64,000 bases of DNA from Lederbergia wuyishanensis. Its GTDB lineage: Bacteria; Bacillota; Bacilli; Bacillales; Bacillaceae_C. Shown piece after piece: positions 1-8,981 of the stretch. The notes under the pieces are model-generated. The model did no database searches, was not told where the DNA came from, and saw nothing but the letters and a program-made list of their open reading frames with translations. Numbering within the stretch: position 1 is the first letter of the stretch; every line of letters starts with the position of its first letter. The stretch is taken from contig NZ_JALIRM010000001.1 in NCBI RefSeq assembly GCF_022900255.1, positions 868,001 through 932,000 of the forward strand, read 5' to 3'. Made by a program: the position numbers and the translations under genes.

Positions 1-658
1 AAATCAATATTAACCTTATCAATTCTAGGACTGCAACCGCTGCGGCAGCGACATATGTCATGGCAGCTGCATTTAATACTTTTCTTGCATCCCGCTCTTC
101 CGCATTGCTGATAAGACCAAGTGAAACAATTTGGTCCATCGCCCTTGAGGATGCATTAAACTCAACTGGTAATGTAACCATTTGGAATATTACTCCCGCT
201 GCCATTAAAATAATACCAATTAATAAAAAGTTAGGCAGCGCTGTTACAAGAATTCCTATCATAATGAAGATCCAAGCAAATTTTGAAGTTATATTGACGA
301 CTGGAACTAATGCATGACGGAAACGTAATGCAGCATATCCTTCTTTATCTTGAATAGCATGACCAACTTCGTGAGCTGCAACGGCTGCTCCAGCCACTGA
401 ATGATGGTGATAATTGGATGAAGAAAGATATACAGTTTTATTCATTGGATTGTAATGGTCACTTAAAACCCCTTGCGTCTCTTTAACAGCTACATTTTCT
501 AATCCGTTTTCGTCTAATATCCTACGAGCAACTTCCGCCCCACTCATACCTGCAGAAGTTGGGATCTTTGAATATTTTGTGTATGCGCTTTTCACTTTCA
601 TTTGAGCCCAAATCGGGATAATGATAATGATCGCCAAATAAATTAAATATCCTCCCAT
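1..658 (-). CDS. yugP: YugP-type membrane zinc metallopeptidase, C-terminal end cut by window edge
   Basis: Predicted membrane-bound neutral zinc protease of the YugP family. Its physiological substrate is not established. The frame starts at ATG 658 behind a GGGGG ribosome binding site and runs open to the left edge, giving about 219 codons, so only a few C-terminal residues are probably missing. It has an N-terminal membrane helix (about residues 3-18), the zinc-protease motif HEVGH at residues 96-100, and two or three hydrophobic segments afterwards (about 125-160 and 195-219). The reading frame is intact. The family call is confident; the cellular role is not known. Confidence 0.9.
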   Translation of the reverse strand, partial: MGGYLIYLAIIIIIPIWAQMKVKSAYTKYSKIPTSAGMSGAEVARRILDENGLENVAVKETQGVLSDHYNPMNKTVYLSSSNYHHHSVAGAAVAAHEVGHAIQDKEGYAALRFRHALVPVVNITSKFAWIFIMIGILVTALPNFLLIGIILMAAGVIFQMVTLPVEFNASSRAMDQIVSLGLISNAEERDARKVLNAAAMTYVAAAAVAVLELIRLILI

Positions 659-715
659 TATAAACCCCCATTTCTAGTTGTTTACCTTCTATTTTATTTG
701 ATGGTAGGTCTTTGG

Positions 716-1504
716 TCAATCATTTAGATCTTTTCGTTTCTGCTGCTGAAGCTTTTGTCCTCGATACTTTCGCCAACTTACGTATGACAAGGTTGAAACG
801 ATAATGCCACCAGTCATGAACATCACCCACCAAATTGAAGGATCTGTGTCATCTTTATTAATATCCGTAAATAAATTTTTCAAATCCGTTTCTAAGCCTT
901 CCAGTTCCTTCATCCATTTTTGTTCAGAAAACGTGCTCCGATATTGATCTATATAAGCAATTTTAGAATCAAGCATTTGCACTTTCCCAATTGGAATATC
1001 AATTTTTATACTTGGTTGAATAACGGAATACGTTGATAAAAATTCATTTAGATGGCTATTATATAGATTTTCATCCCCTTCTAATGCTGCATTTTTTACA
1101 TCTGCAAAGGCATTCATTATCGGTCTTTCCATTTGAGACCATAATGGCTGATACTCTGAAATAATAGCATCAGATGCTAGACGGAATGCTGTTACTTTCT
1201 TTACTCTCTCATTAGTATTTATGTCGGAGCTGGTTAAAGCTTTCAAAGCGTCATGATGAGCTGCAGTTACAATCCTAAGTTCATCCATAGTAAATTGACG
1301 TTCCGTTACCCCTTTTTCCGAAAATAATTCTGCAAATCTTTCCATTATATTTTTTGCTTCTTCTAGACGACCAAATCTTGTTAACTTTAAAGCTTCATCG
1401 GCAAGCTGATCTAACTCAGTCATAGAGGATTTTGATTCTGCTTGTACAGAAAACCCAGAAAAAAATATGCAAAGCAATAGAAGGATGATTGATTTTCCCC
1501 TCAT
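716..1504 (-). CDS. ypjB: Sporulation protein YpjB
   Basis: Resembles YpjB, a Bacillus sporulation-associated membrane protein of unknown biochemical activity. The start is placed at ATG 1504 because GGGAGG lies just upstream; upstream in-frame starts lack such a site. Residues about 5-22 form a signal peptide ending near QAESK. A long, charged, largely helical extracytoplasmic region follows, then one transmembrane segment near the C-terminus (beginning at SIWWVMFMTGG) and a basic cytoplasmic tail rich in Arg, Lys and Gln. It lies next to ypjA, as in B. subtilis. The name rests on sequence resemblance and context. Confidence 0.82.
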   Translation of the reverse strand: MRGKSIILLLLCIFFSGFSVQAESKSSMTELDQLADEALKLTRFGRLEEAKNIMERFAELFSEKGVTERQFTMDELRIVTAAHHDALKALTSSDINTNERVKKVTAFRLASDAIISEYQPLWSQMERPIMNAFADVKNAALEGDENLYNSHLNEFLSTYSVIQPSIKIDIPIGKVQMLDSKIAYIDQYRSTFSEQKWMKELEGLETDLKNLFTDINKDDTDPSIWWVMFMTGGIIVSTLSYVSWRKYRGQKLQQQKRKDLND

Positions 1505-1582
1505 ACTTGTCCCTCCCCATACTACTGATAAAATGTATGTGAGATAGGACAAGAATAGACCTACCAATTTCATATTTCTAGG

Positions 1583-2179
1583 TCAATATAACTGGAGTTG
1601 ATTTCCATGTTTAAATCTTCGCGCATAATACATTGCAATTGCTATACCAATAACACTTAGCCAAAAAGTAAAGTATCCTATTTCTTTAATATAAATCTCT
1701 AGACCTGGATATTTAGGATATTGCATAAATACATAATCTATTACATCATTGTGCAAGGTCCAAGCTGCAGCAACAAGAACATGCCATAATTTCATTTTAT
1801 AAAATGGGGCATATAAAATGCCTTGAATCGCCATAGCTGCATGTGAGCCTATCAACATATATCCTTGCCAGCCTATGTCGCCAATGACTGCAAGTGATAA
1901 GAAATTCATTACAACAGCCCAAATACCATATTTAAATAATGTAATGATCGCTAATGCTTCAAATAGTGGCCAATTTGTTCTTAACAAAAATGCCGCAACC
2001 ACAAACACGAAAAATAAACTTGCTGTTGGACTATCAGGTACAAATGGAATAAAAATGGTAGGAGTCACGACTAATTGGCTCTCATACCAATAATAGCCGT
2101 ATAAAGTTCCTACTATATTAATGAATAGCAAAAGCAATAAAAACCGGCGGTCCGCCAAATATGTATAGATTAAACTCAT
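1583..2179 (-). CDS. ypjA: YpjA, DUF1405 integral membrane protein
   Basis: A polytopic membrane protein of about 198 residues with six or seven hydrophobic segments, matching the DUF1405 family for which no activity is known. ATG 2179 is chosen as start because GGAAGG precedes it by about 10 bases. Longer versions would begin inside the terminator that ends the qcr operon (2204-2229). It sits between qcrC and ypjB as in B. subtilis. The tail KHGNQLQLY is short and soluble. Family assignment is good; function is unknown. Confidence 0.83.
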   Translation of the reverse strand: MSLIYTYLADRRFLLLLLFINIVGTLYGYYWYESQLVVTPTIFIPFVPDSPTASLFFVFVVAAFLLRTNWPLFEALAIITLFKYGIWAVVMNFLSLAVIGDIGWQGYMLIGSHAAMAIQGILYAPFYKMKLWHVLVAAAWTLHNDVIDYVFMQYPKYPGLEIYIKEIGYFTFWLSVIGIAIAMYYARRFKHGNQLQLY

Positions 2180-2203
2180 CGCACTCTGCCTTCCGTATAA
2201 TGT

Positions 2204-2229
2204 GGAAAAAGCCGGCAAATTGCCGGCTT
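2204..2229 (-). terminator. Rho-independent terminator after qcrC
   Basis: A perfect GC-rich stem built on GCCGGC and its complement with a short AT loop is followed on the minus strand by TTTTT. It sits just past the qcrC stop and separates the qcr operon from ypjA. Confidence 0.88.
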
Positions 2230-2241
2230 GAGTAGAATTTA

Positions 2242-3009
2242 TTATTTTTTTGCAACGTCTGCAACATAGTCTGCAAGCTTATCCAATTCTTCATCTGTAC
2301 CTTTGAAAATACCTGCAGGCATATTTTTGAAACCATTGCGGGCGATATCTTTAACTTCATCAGCTGTATGTCCGGAACCTACTAAAGCAGGACCTACTCC
2401 GGATTTACCTTCAAGATTTTCACCGTGACAACCTATACAGCTCGCTTGATAGATTTGATATCCTTCTGCTTCTTTATCAACTTCAACTGTTTTAGTTATT
2501 TTACCTTGTTGTTCTGCAGCTGCCCAATCGTGCATATCAACAGCTTGCCAAGTTAAATAGAAAATTGCTGCAAATGCAAGAAGCATAAAGCCTGTTGCAA
2601 ATGGACGCTTAGATGGACGACGCTCAGGGCCACGATCAATAAAAGGTGCGAGCATTAATCCACCGAATGCAAGTCCAGGAATAACAACTGTTCCAAGAAT
2701 ATTATAAGGTCCAGAAGCATATGTGTATTTCAATAATTGATATAAGAATAAGAAATACCAATCTGGTAATGGAATATATCCAGTATCAGTAGGATCCGCA
2801 ATACGTTCAAGCGGACTTGGATGTGCGACAGTTAAACATAAAAAACCAATTAAGAAAACAGCACCGACAAGCCATTCTTTTAAAAGAAAGTCAGGCCAAA
2901 ATGCTTCTGTTTTTCCGGGATATTCGGAATAATCTTTTGGAATATTCGGTTTGCGTTCAGCGGAAACGCGTGAATCGCCGACGAATTTCATTCCTTTTCC
3001 ACGATGCAT
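2242..3009 (-). CDS. qcrC: Menaquinol:cytochrome c reductase cytochrome b/c subunit QcrC
   Basis: Third subunit of the membrane bc complex, which oxidises menaquinol and passes electrons to cytochrome c. The N-terminal half resembles subunit IV of b6f complexes, with membrane helices at about 47-64, 103-121 and 138-155 and the PDWY quinol-site motif at residues 82-85. The C-terminal third is a fused cytochrome c domain with the haem motif CIGCH at 191-195 and a likely axial Met at 230 (NMPAG). The start at 3009 has a strong GAAGGAGGGG site. It is 30 bases downstream of qcrB in the same operon. Length 255 matches the family. Confidence 0.97.
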   Translation of the reverse strand: MHRGKGMKFVGDSRVSAERKPNIPKDYSEYPGKTEAFWPDFLLKEWLVGAVFLIGFLCLTVAHPSPLERIADPTDTGYIPLPDWYFLFLYQLLKYTYASGPYNILGTVVIPGLAFGGLMLAPFIDRGPERRPSKRPFATGFMLLAFAAIFYLTWQAVDMHDWAAAEQQGKITKTVEVDKEAEGYQIYQASCIGCHGENLEGKSGVGPALVGSGHTADEVKDIARNGFKNMPAGIFKGTDEELDKLADYVADVAKK

Positions 3010-3039
3010 TGTGTCCCCTCCTTCATGAGTAAACTAATT

Positions 3040-3714
3040 TTACAACGGTCCAGAAATTCCTTGTCTCCGGATCATAACAAAGTGAGCACCCATTAATGCC
3101 AACAATGCGGCTGGCAAGAAGAATACATGGATTGCAAAGAAACGAGTTAATGTTTGTGCTCCTACAATCGTCGGATCCCCAGCTATTAATGTTTTCGCAT
3201 AAACACCAATGAGCGGAACAGATTCAACAATTTCAAGTGTAACTTTTGTTGCAAATAATGCTTTCATATCCCAAGGAAGTAGATAACCAGTTAGCCCTAG
3301 AGCGAGCATGACAAAAAAGATAAGTACCCCAACAATCCAGTTAAGCTCACGAGGCTTCTTATATGCTCCTTGGAAGAACACACGAAGTGTATGTAAAAAC
3401 ATCATAACGATTACTAGACTCGCACCCCAATGGTGCATACCACGGACAATTTGTCCGAAAGCAACTTGATTTTGCAGATAATATACGGATTCCCAAGCGT
3501 TTTTAATATCAGGTACATAATACATCGTTAAAAACATACCCGAAAGTATTTGGATAACAGTAATAAAAAATGTTAATCCGCCAAAACAGTATACAAACGC
3601 TGAAAAGTGATGAGCAGGGTTAACATGCTCAGGCACTTCATGGTCTGCAATGTCTCTCCATATAGGAGTAATATCCATACGCTCGTCAATCCAGTCGTAC
3701 ATTTTGTTAAGCAA
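3040..3714 (-). CDS. qcrB: Menaquinol:cytochrome c reductase cytochrome b subunit QcrB
   Basis: Cytochrome b6-like subunit carrying the transmembrane haems of the bc complex. Four membrane helices are visible. Haem-ligand histidines occur as pairs H94/H108 and H196/H211. Cys43 (VYCFGG) is at the position of the residue that binds an extra haem covalently in the B. subtilis protein. The length of 224 residues is typical. It lies between qcrA and qcrC with short gaps, so co-transcription and co-assembly are expected. Confidence 0.97.
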   Translation of the reverse strand: MLNKMYDWIDERMDITPIWRDIADHEVPEHVNPAHHFSAFVYCFGGLTFFITVIQILSGMFLTMYYVPDIKNAWESVYYLQNQVAFGQIVRGMHHWGASLVIVMMFLHTLRVFFQGAYKKPRELNWIVGVLIFFVMLALGLTGYLLPWDMKALFATKVTLEIVESVPLIGVYAKTLIAGDPTIVGAQTLTRFFAIHVFFLPAALLALMGAHFVMIRRQGISGPL

Positions 3715-3728
3715 GATTTAAACCTCCT

Positions 3729-4241
3729 TTACTTCCTTACGAATGGATTTGTTCCAGGTGAACCTAACATTAAAAAGCCGTCTTTTTCTTGCGTTGGATA
3801 AGCATCCAATGGTCCCCTTGGCGGAGTACCTGGTACGTTTTCGCCATTCTTATGATATAGACCCATATGGCAAGGACAAAAGAACATATCTGGATGTTTT
3901 TCGCTTCCTTCCCAAGCTACTGTACAGCCTAAATGTTTACAAACTGGTGATAAAGCTACAATCTCTCCATCATCGTTTTTGTATACCCAAGCTGTTTGTG
4001 TTACTTCAGAAGTGTACCATGCATCTTGTTGTTCGTATTTAAAATCGACGCGGACTGGATCTGCTGTAATATCAGCAATTTTCTTATCCGTCATTTTAAA
4101 TTCACCAGCTGCATGAGCCTTCAAAACAGGATCTACAGCAAAACGAAGCATTGGCATCAACATTCCAGCAGCCATAAACCCACCTACTCCAGTGAGTGTG
4201 TAGCTTAAAAATTGACGTCTTGTTACAGGATTTTTGCTCAT
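3729..4241 (-). CDS. qcrA: Menaquinol:cytochrome c reductase iron-sulfur subunit QcrA (Rieske)
   Basis: Rieske [2Fe-2S] subunit of the bc complex. The N-terminus carries a twin-arginine stretch (TRRQFLSY, residues 7-14) followed by one hydrophobic segment, consistent with folded export and membrane anchoring. Cluster ligands are C101 and H103 in CKHLGC and C122 and H125 in CPCHMG; C106 and C124 would form the usual disulfide. The ribosome site GAGGGGGGAAAAGG precedes ATG 4241. It is the first gene of qcrABC. The Rieske motifs leave little doubt. Confidence 0.97.
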   Translation of the reverse strand: MSKNPVTRRQFLSYTLTGVGGFMAAGMLMPMLRFAVDPVLKAHAAGEFKMTDKKIADITADPVRVDFKYEQQDAWYTSEVTQTAWVYKNDDGEIVALSPVCKHLGCTVAWEGSEKHPDMFFCPCHMGLYHKNGENVPGTPPRGPLDAYPTQEKDGFLMLGSPGTNPFVRK

Positions 4242-4291
4242 CCTTTTCCCCCCTCTGTCAGTAAGGTAAGTCCATCGGACAATTTATGCAC

Positions 4292-4297
4292 ATTATA
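4292..4297 (-). promoter_or_regulatory. Candidate -10 element for qcrABC
   Basis: TATAAT on the minus strand lies about 50 bases before qcrA. No good -35 hexamer is found 16-18 bases upstream, which would fit an activator-dependent promoter, but this is only a motif match. Confidence 0.35.
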
Positions 4298-4385
4298 CAA
4301 ACTAGGACATAATTATGATATATCAATAACTCGCCTTGGTCAATAATATTGAAAGCTAAACATTGTCAACTATGTGGCGAATTAG

Positions 4386-4847
4386 TTAATCATTTCTTGC
4401 TTGCCATGCCTGGACAATATCATCAATCAAAGATTTAAGCTGCTTTTCCATAATACTATGTTTATATTGATCATCCATATGTTCGAGTGGAATTGATGGA
4501 ATATAAATTAAGGTTCCCTTACAATCATCCTTAATTGACTGCCACTTAGGGTCTGAAGTTAAGTAAAACACATAAGAAAATCCCACTTCTTCGGCATTCT
4601 TTGCCCAAGCTCCAAGTTCTTCCATCTCTTCTTTAGGCTCCTTCATATATGTAAAAGGAGGCAATATTAGAGTTCTTCCCTTAAACTGCCTTTCTAAATG
4701 CAAGCTTAAAAGTTGAATAAATTCACCTTGTTCTGCTGCACGTTTAATACCTTCACCGAGAGCAACTGGCATCAATGGAATAACAGCTGTATCAATATAT
4801 TCTCTCTCCGTGCTGAAAATTTGGACATCCTTTGAGTTCCAATTCAA
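4386..4847 (-). CDS. ypiF: YpiF, DUF2487 family protein
   Basis: Small cytoplasmic protein of about 153 residues matching YpiF (DUF2487), of unknown activity. It lies directly upstream of qcrA as in B. subtilis. The start is uncertain. TTG at 4847 has AAGAGGTG at good spacing, whereas the in-frame GTG at 4856 overlaps that site. The protein shows no membrane segment and no recognisable catalytic motif. Confidence 0.75.
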   Translation of the reverse strand: MNWNSKDVQIFSTEREYIDTAVIPLMPVALGEGIKRAAEQGEFIQLLSLHLERQFKGRTLILPPFTYMKEPKEEMEELGAWAKNAEEVGFSYVFYLTSDPKWQSIKDDCKGTLIYIPSIPLEHMDDQYKHSIMEKQLKSLIDDIVQAWQARND

Positions 4848-4932
4848 AATGTACACCTCTTTAACTAATATGTTCTATTTCGTATTCTATCATTCATCTT
4901 TAAAAAACGTATAAAAAATGACTTTTTAAACA

Positions 4933-4966
4933 GAAAAAATCCTCCCTTATCTTAGTGTGGGAGGAA
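4933..4966 (-). terminator. Rho-independent terminator after ypiB
   Basis: CCTCCC and GGGAGG arms around a 12-base loop are followed by ATTTTTTC on the minus strand, immediately downstream of the ypiB stop. Confidence 0.85.
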
Positions 4967-5512
4967 TTAAGTTTTGCGTAATTCATTTAATTGCTTTGCT
5001 AGTTTAGTAAAGGCTTCATTATCTCTTTTTTCAAGTGCTTGATCAATCGCCTTTAACAATTTGTCTTCATGAAACATTTTAATGCTTTCTTCTAATAATT
5101 TCTCTGCATACATTTTATCTTTTTCATTTAAATACACTTTATTCTTTACAAACGGATTTTCCTCTAGAACAGCTGCATACTGATGAGATAAATTTGATGA
5201 CCTAAAATTAATTTGTATATATATATCCTCATCACGGTTAAGTCTAATATCATGAAAAGATTTTTCTGCATCGGTGGTCATAATATTTTCTTTATAAAAT
5301 CTGAATGGAACTTCTCTCGTACAATGTGTAGACATTATTAGGCCTCTAGGACAACATTGGGCATCTTCTACAAAATGCACCTTCTCCATAAGTTGATCGT
5401 GACTCATTAAATAGTTGAGTATCCATACTGATTCCCTTCTTTTTAATTGATAACGATTTAGAAACCAGCGAATAAACTCTTTTTTCTCGTTGACAGAAAC
5501 AGGGGTTGCCAT
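4967..5512 (-). CDS. ypiB: YpiB, UPF0302 family protein
   Basis: Cytoplasmic protein of about 181 residues matching UPF0302/YpiB. The first 110 residues form the family domain, with conserved Cys-Cys and His-Cys patches (QCCPRG, STHCTRE). A charged helical C-terminal section (about 135-175) resembles an IDEAL domain. The start ATG 5512 follows GAGGAGGGAAATACA; the 11-codon longer version lacks an equivalent site. It is followed by a terminator and preceded by ypiA, so ypiA-ypiB are probably co-transcribed. Molecular role unknown. Confidence 0.85.
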   Translation of the reverse strand: MATPVSVNEKKEFIRWFLNRYQLKRRESVWILNYLMSHDQLMEKVHFVEDAQCCPRGLIMSTHCTREVPFRFYKENIMTTDAEKSFHDIRLNRDEDIYIQINFRSSNLSHQYAAVLEENPFVKNKVYLNEKDKMYAEKLLEESIKMFHEDKLLKAIDQALEKRDNEAFTKLAKQLNELRKT

Positions 5513-5541
5513 TGTATTTCCCTCCTCTGCAAAATAATCAT

Positions 5542-6804
5542 TCAATATTCTTCAAGTCTTTCTAATAAAGATACCCATTCCACATTAGCAGGATCTTTCT
5601 CAACAAGCATTTTAAAAATATCTGATGCTGCCCTTCCATTTCCTTCTTCCATTAAGAAATATCCATAATCAACTAAAAAGTCTTGATTATTTTTAAAATC
5701 ATTATATGCTAGCTCATATTCATTTAATGCCTCTTGATATTGCTCTAAGTGTTGAAAACTAATTGCCGCATCCCAATGAAATTGAGGATCAGCGTCTCCT
5801 CCCTCAAAAAACATTTCTGTAATTTCCAAAACAGCTTCGTAACGTTCTTGACGAATTAAAAGCCTATTTAAAGAAATGGCTGCCTCGGTATATTCCGGGT
5901 CTAAAACTAACGCTTGTCTGAAAAATTGTTCCGCGTTATTTTCTTGCCCTATTTTTAGGGCAAGTTTACCTGCAAAAAAATGTAAATCTTTATTATATTC
6001 GTCTTCCTTTAGCCCCGCCTCAGCTATCTCTAGTGCCTCGTCCATTTTTTCTTCATGTTCAAGACTACGCGCCAAATATAAGTATAAAGAATGATAATGT
6101 GGGTCTATTTCTAGTAATTCTTTAAAAGCTTTAATTGCCACGTTGTATTGACTTGATTGATAAGCAGTTAATCCGTAAGCAAATAATTGATCAATATCCT
6201 TTTTATTTTTAAGTGACTTCTTATAATATGTCAAAGCTTCTTCAAATGCTCCACCAGCACTTAAAGCCTCTGCCATCCTACTATTTATGTCTATTCCTTC
6301 AATTTCTTTATCATTACCCTGAAGTAAAAAACTAAAAGATCTCGCAGCTTCAAGAAATCGGCCTTGAGTCATATAAAGTTCTCCAAGAGCATAGTCAATA
6401 ACTGGTTCATTAGGTATAAGCTCTTTAGCTTTAAGCAATTTATTTTCACTTACTTCAAATAAACCTTGCATCTCGTATAAATCAGCTTCGACGAGTAATG
6501 CAGCAGGGTAATTAGGATCATCTTTTGATATGGTTTCTAAATATTGAAATGCATCATCATCTTGTCCCATTTCAACCAAAAGCTCGGCCAGATTTAATTT
6601 TAATTCTCCTTCATCAGGGTAAATATGGAGTAAAATTTCAAATAATTCCCTTGCTTCTTCTAAAAATCCGTACTGTGTCAAACTTAATGCGAGCATGTAC
6701 TTTTCATCATCTGTACCACTAATCTTAACTTTCTTAAATTGTTTTTCCGCTTTCGAAAGATTTTGTTCTTCGATGTACTTAATCATTAGTTCAGCGTTGT
6801 TCAT
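5542..6804 (-). CDS. ypiA: YpiA, TPR-repeat protein
   Basis: A 420-residue soluble protein made almost entirely of tetratricopeptide-like helical repeats, with recurring patterns such as [20 protein letters not shown] and [23 protein letters not shown] arrays usually bind partner proteins; the partner of YpiA is not identifiable here. ATG 6804 is preferred to the TTG six bases upstream because AAAGGA lies eight bases before it. It is followed after 29 bases by ypiB. In B. subtilis ypiA follows aroE; here an unrelated gene precedes it. Confidence 0.88.
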   Translation of the reverse strand: MNNAELMIKYIEEQNLSKAEKQFKKVKISGTDDEKYMLALSLTQYGFLEEARELFEILLHIYPDEGELKLNLAELLVEMGQDDDAFQYLETISKDDPNYPAALLVEADLYEMQGLFEVSENKLLKAKELIPNEPVIDYALGELYMTQGRFLEAARSFSFLLQGNDKEIEGIDINSRMAEALSAGGAFEEALTYYKKSLKNKKDIDQLFAYGLTAYQSSQYNVAIKAFKELLEIDPHYHSLYLYLARSLEHEEKMDEALEIAEAGLKEDEYNKDLHFFAGKLALKIGQENNAEQFFRQALVLDPEYTEAAISLNRLLIRQERYEAVLEITEMFFEGGDADPQFHWDAAISFQHLEQYQEALNEYELAYNDFKNNQDFLVDYGYFLMEEGNGRAASDIFKMLVEKDPANVEWVSLLERLEEY

Positions 6805-6910
6805 TACCAAAATCCTTTCTTTTGTAACTAACTTTATTTCCTAGACCAATGAGAACAAAAGATAAAAGGTCATAGACAATACATCATTTCTGATAATATT
6901 AACCATATCT

Positions 6911-7795
6911 TCAAACAAATAAAGATGTTTTGTTTATTCTAATCTCATCACCATATCCAGGCCTAAATATTGAACTTCCATCAATACTTACAAATTTACC
7001 TTTTTGAACACAGATAGAAGGGTTACTTTGATAGTCAGTTTCTTTATAGCTGCCCTCAACATTAGATTTTAAATATAGATTATAACTTATTTCGCCGCCC
7101 ACTTTCAAAATCCCTTTTTTAGGGTACAAACCTATTTTTTTAATTATTTCCGTGCTTAGCGGTTGCTCTAGTTGCAGTGGTTGAGAGAGATGAGGAATTT
7201 TTTCATTTAGAAGAATACTACTCCATTTTTTCATTAGCAATTTTTGTCGAAAAGCCTTCACGGATGTAGGGAAAGTAGGAATAAAAATGGGGTTATATGG
7301 AAAAGACGCATCTTTGATCCATCCCCATGGAATACTTTCCAGTTCTTTGATACGGCTTATTTCTACGAATATAATTGGTATTTTTTCAGTCTTACATTTA
7401 ATAATGAGCGAAGTGTTTAACATGCTCGCTGGAACTGTAACTCCAAGTAAAAAATCAATAGGGCTGTTAAGAAGCGTCTTTCGTCTAAGTTTAAGCATCT
7501 TTTCAAAATCGTTAAGACGAGAGATTCGGAAATTAGTAATAATTGTTCCGCATCCTTTCTTAACAAAATGATCGGAAAAATACACTTTAAAGTCTTTAAA
7601 TGGTAGATCGGGTGTATCTGGAGCAAAATATATAAAAGAAGGCATAATGATAAAAGAACGAGCATCCATTTTAATTAATGAATGGTTTAAGCTTTTTGAT
7701 CCAAAATAACGAATTTCCTGATTTCTAACTAGCATCGATACCTTCATCCATTGCCCGTCTTCTAATGATAATGCGTTTTCAATAATATAGTTCAT
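6911..7795 (-). CDS. Unrecognised protein resembling a shortened, metal-ligand-less amidohydrolase
   Basis: I cannot name this gene. The ends look like the two halves of the composite sandwich domain of amidohydrolases (dihydroorotase/dihydropyrimidinase type). At the N-terminus NYIIENALS (2-10) and MDARSFIIMPSFI (43-55) echo the family's 'IDA.G..V.PGFID' region. At the C-terminus KKGILKVGGEISYNLYLK (226-243) and ICVQKGKFV (261-269) echo 'KG.I..G..ADLVL...V..GK'. The HxH metal motif expected after PGFID is replaced by IYFAPD, and the central region is short (294 residues in total versus about 400 usual). A catalytically dead relative is the best inference. ATG 7795 has its Shine-Dalgarno site inside a perfect inverted repeat. 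It lies between aroB and ypiA, where trp and other aromatic genes stand in B. subtilis. Confidence 0.6.
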   Translation of the reverse strand: MNYIIENALSLEDGQWMKVSMLVRNQEIRYFGSKSLNHSLIKMDARSFIIMPSFIYFAPDTPDLPFKDFKVYFSDHFVKKGCGTIITNFRISRLNDFEKMLKLRRKTLLNSPIDFLLGVTVPASMLNTSLIIKCKTEKIPIIFVEISRIKELESIPWGWIKDASFPYNPIFIPTFPTSVKAFRQKLLMKKWSSILLNEKIPHLSQPLQLEQPLSTEIIKKIGLYPKKGILKVGGEISYNLYLKSNVEGSYKETDYQSNPSICVQKGKFVSIDGSSIFRPGYGDEIRINKTSLFV

Positions 7796-7796
7796 A

Positions 7797-7851
7797 GTTT
7801 CCTACCTTTCAAAATCCTTTTAAACCAATCTATGTAAAAAAGGTAGGAAAC
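7797..7851 (-). promoter_or_regulatory. Inverted repeat that can sequester the RBS of the 6911-7795 gene
   Basis: Arms at 7797-7809 and 7839-7851 are perfect 13-base complements with a 29-base loop. The downstream arm, read on the minus strand, is AAAGGTAGGAAAC and contains the ribosome binding site one base from the start codon. No T-tract follows, so it is not a typical terminator. A translation-control hairpin is inferred. Confidence 0.6.
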
Positions 7852-7866
7852 ATGAAATATTTCTTT

Positions 7867-8970
7867 TTAATTATATATTTTCTCTAATTTAGTAGATGAG
7901 AGAAAGGCTGAAAAGACCTTTTCCAATCTTTCCTTATCAAGTTCTTTTACAATAGGAGTGCCGATTTTTTCTAAAAGCACAAATCTAGGTTGATTAGAGT
8001 ATGATTTTTTATCTCTTGTCATACTAGCAAAGGCATTGTCAAACTCAAATCTCTCTGGAATTTCTAGACTATATCCAAGATTTTTAACGAATAACTCGAA
8101 TTCAGTAATATTAAATTCTAAATTTATCATTTCCTTACTTAGATACAAGGCATAAACCATACCAGTCATAACCGCTTCTCCATGGGATACTTTTCCATAA
8201 CCTGCAGAAGACTCTATGACATGGCCTAACGTATGGCCAAAATTTAAGAATGCACGCACTCCGGTTTCTCTTTCGTCTTGAGAAACGATATTAGCCTTTA
8301 TTTCAATCCCTCTTTGTAAAATATAATTAAGATGTTCATCTTTAATTGAACGTAAATCTGTTACATTAGACATTATAAATTCAAGTAATGAAGCATCAGC
8401 AATTAATGCATGTTTTACAGCTTCTGCAAAACCAGAACGGATTTCTTTTTCGGGTAAAGTTTTAAGAAATTCTGTGTAATAAATGACCGCTTCTGGTTGA
8501 TGAAATGAACCAATCATATTCTTTCCGAGTGGATGATTTATGCCTGTTTTTCCTCCAACAGCACTATCATGTGCTAATATTGTAGTAGGAACTTGAATGA
8601 AGGGAATTCCTCTCATATAAGTCGCAGAAACGAATCCTGCCAAATCACCAACCGCTCCTCCACCAAAAGCTATAATACACGATTTACGGTCCAGACCTTT
8701 TTCTAAAGCAAATGACAAACTTGCTTCGTATATTGAGAATTGTTTTGCGTTTTCTCCAGAAGGAACAATGTATGAATAAGTCTCAGTCTTATACGATTGT
8801 GGAATAGCTGTTATTAATTCCCCTAAATGCATCTCACCGACAGTTTCATCTGTAATAATAAGAAGTTTAGTATAGCGTGTTGACTCCAAATGTGTTGTCA
8901 AGGAATGCAAACAATCGTTTCCTATATATACAGAATAAGATTTTGATGATGTTTGAATATCGATTTTCAA
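7867..8970 (-). CDS. aroB: 3-dehydroquinate synthase AroB
   Basis: Second enzyme of the shikimate pathway, converting DAHP to 3-dehydroquinate with NAD and a divalent metal. The NAD-binding motif FGGGAVGDLAGFVSATYMRG, the substrate region VGGKTGINHPLGKNMIG and the metal-ligand region FGHTLGH are all present. The length of 367 is typical. It starts 11 bases after cheR. In B. subtilis aroF precedes and aroH-trp follow; neither is present here, so this is an isolated shikimate gene within the window. Confidence 0.97.
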   Translation of the reverse strand: MKIDIQTSSKSYSVYIGNDCLHSLTTHLESTRYTKLLIITDETVGEMHLGELITAIPQSYKTETYSYIVPSGENAKQFSIYEASLSFALEKGLDRKSCIIAFGGGAVGDLAGFVSATYMRGIPFIQVPTTILAHDSAVGGKTGINHPLGKNMIGSFHQPEAVIYYTEFLKTLPEKEIRSGFAEAVKHALIADASLLEFIMSNVTDLRSIKDEHLNYILQRGIEIKANIVSQDERETGVRAFLNFGHTLGHVIESSAGYGKVSHGEAVMTGMVYALYLSKEMINLEFNITEFELFVKNLGYSLEIPERFEFDNAFASMTRDKKSYSNQPRFVLLEKIGTPIVKELDKERLEKVFSAFLSSTKLEKIYN

Positions 8971-8981
8971 TAGTTTTCCCC

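Noticed and set aside
522-719. 65-codon minus-strand frame over the yugP start
   Set aside because: The true gene in this stretch is yugP in another frame, with an intact HEVGH motif.
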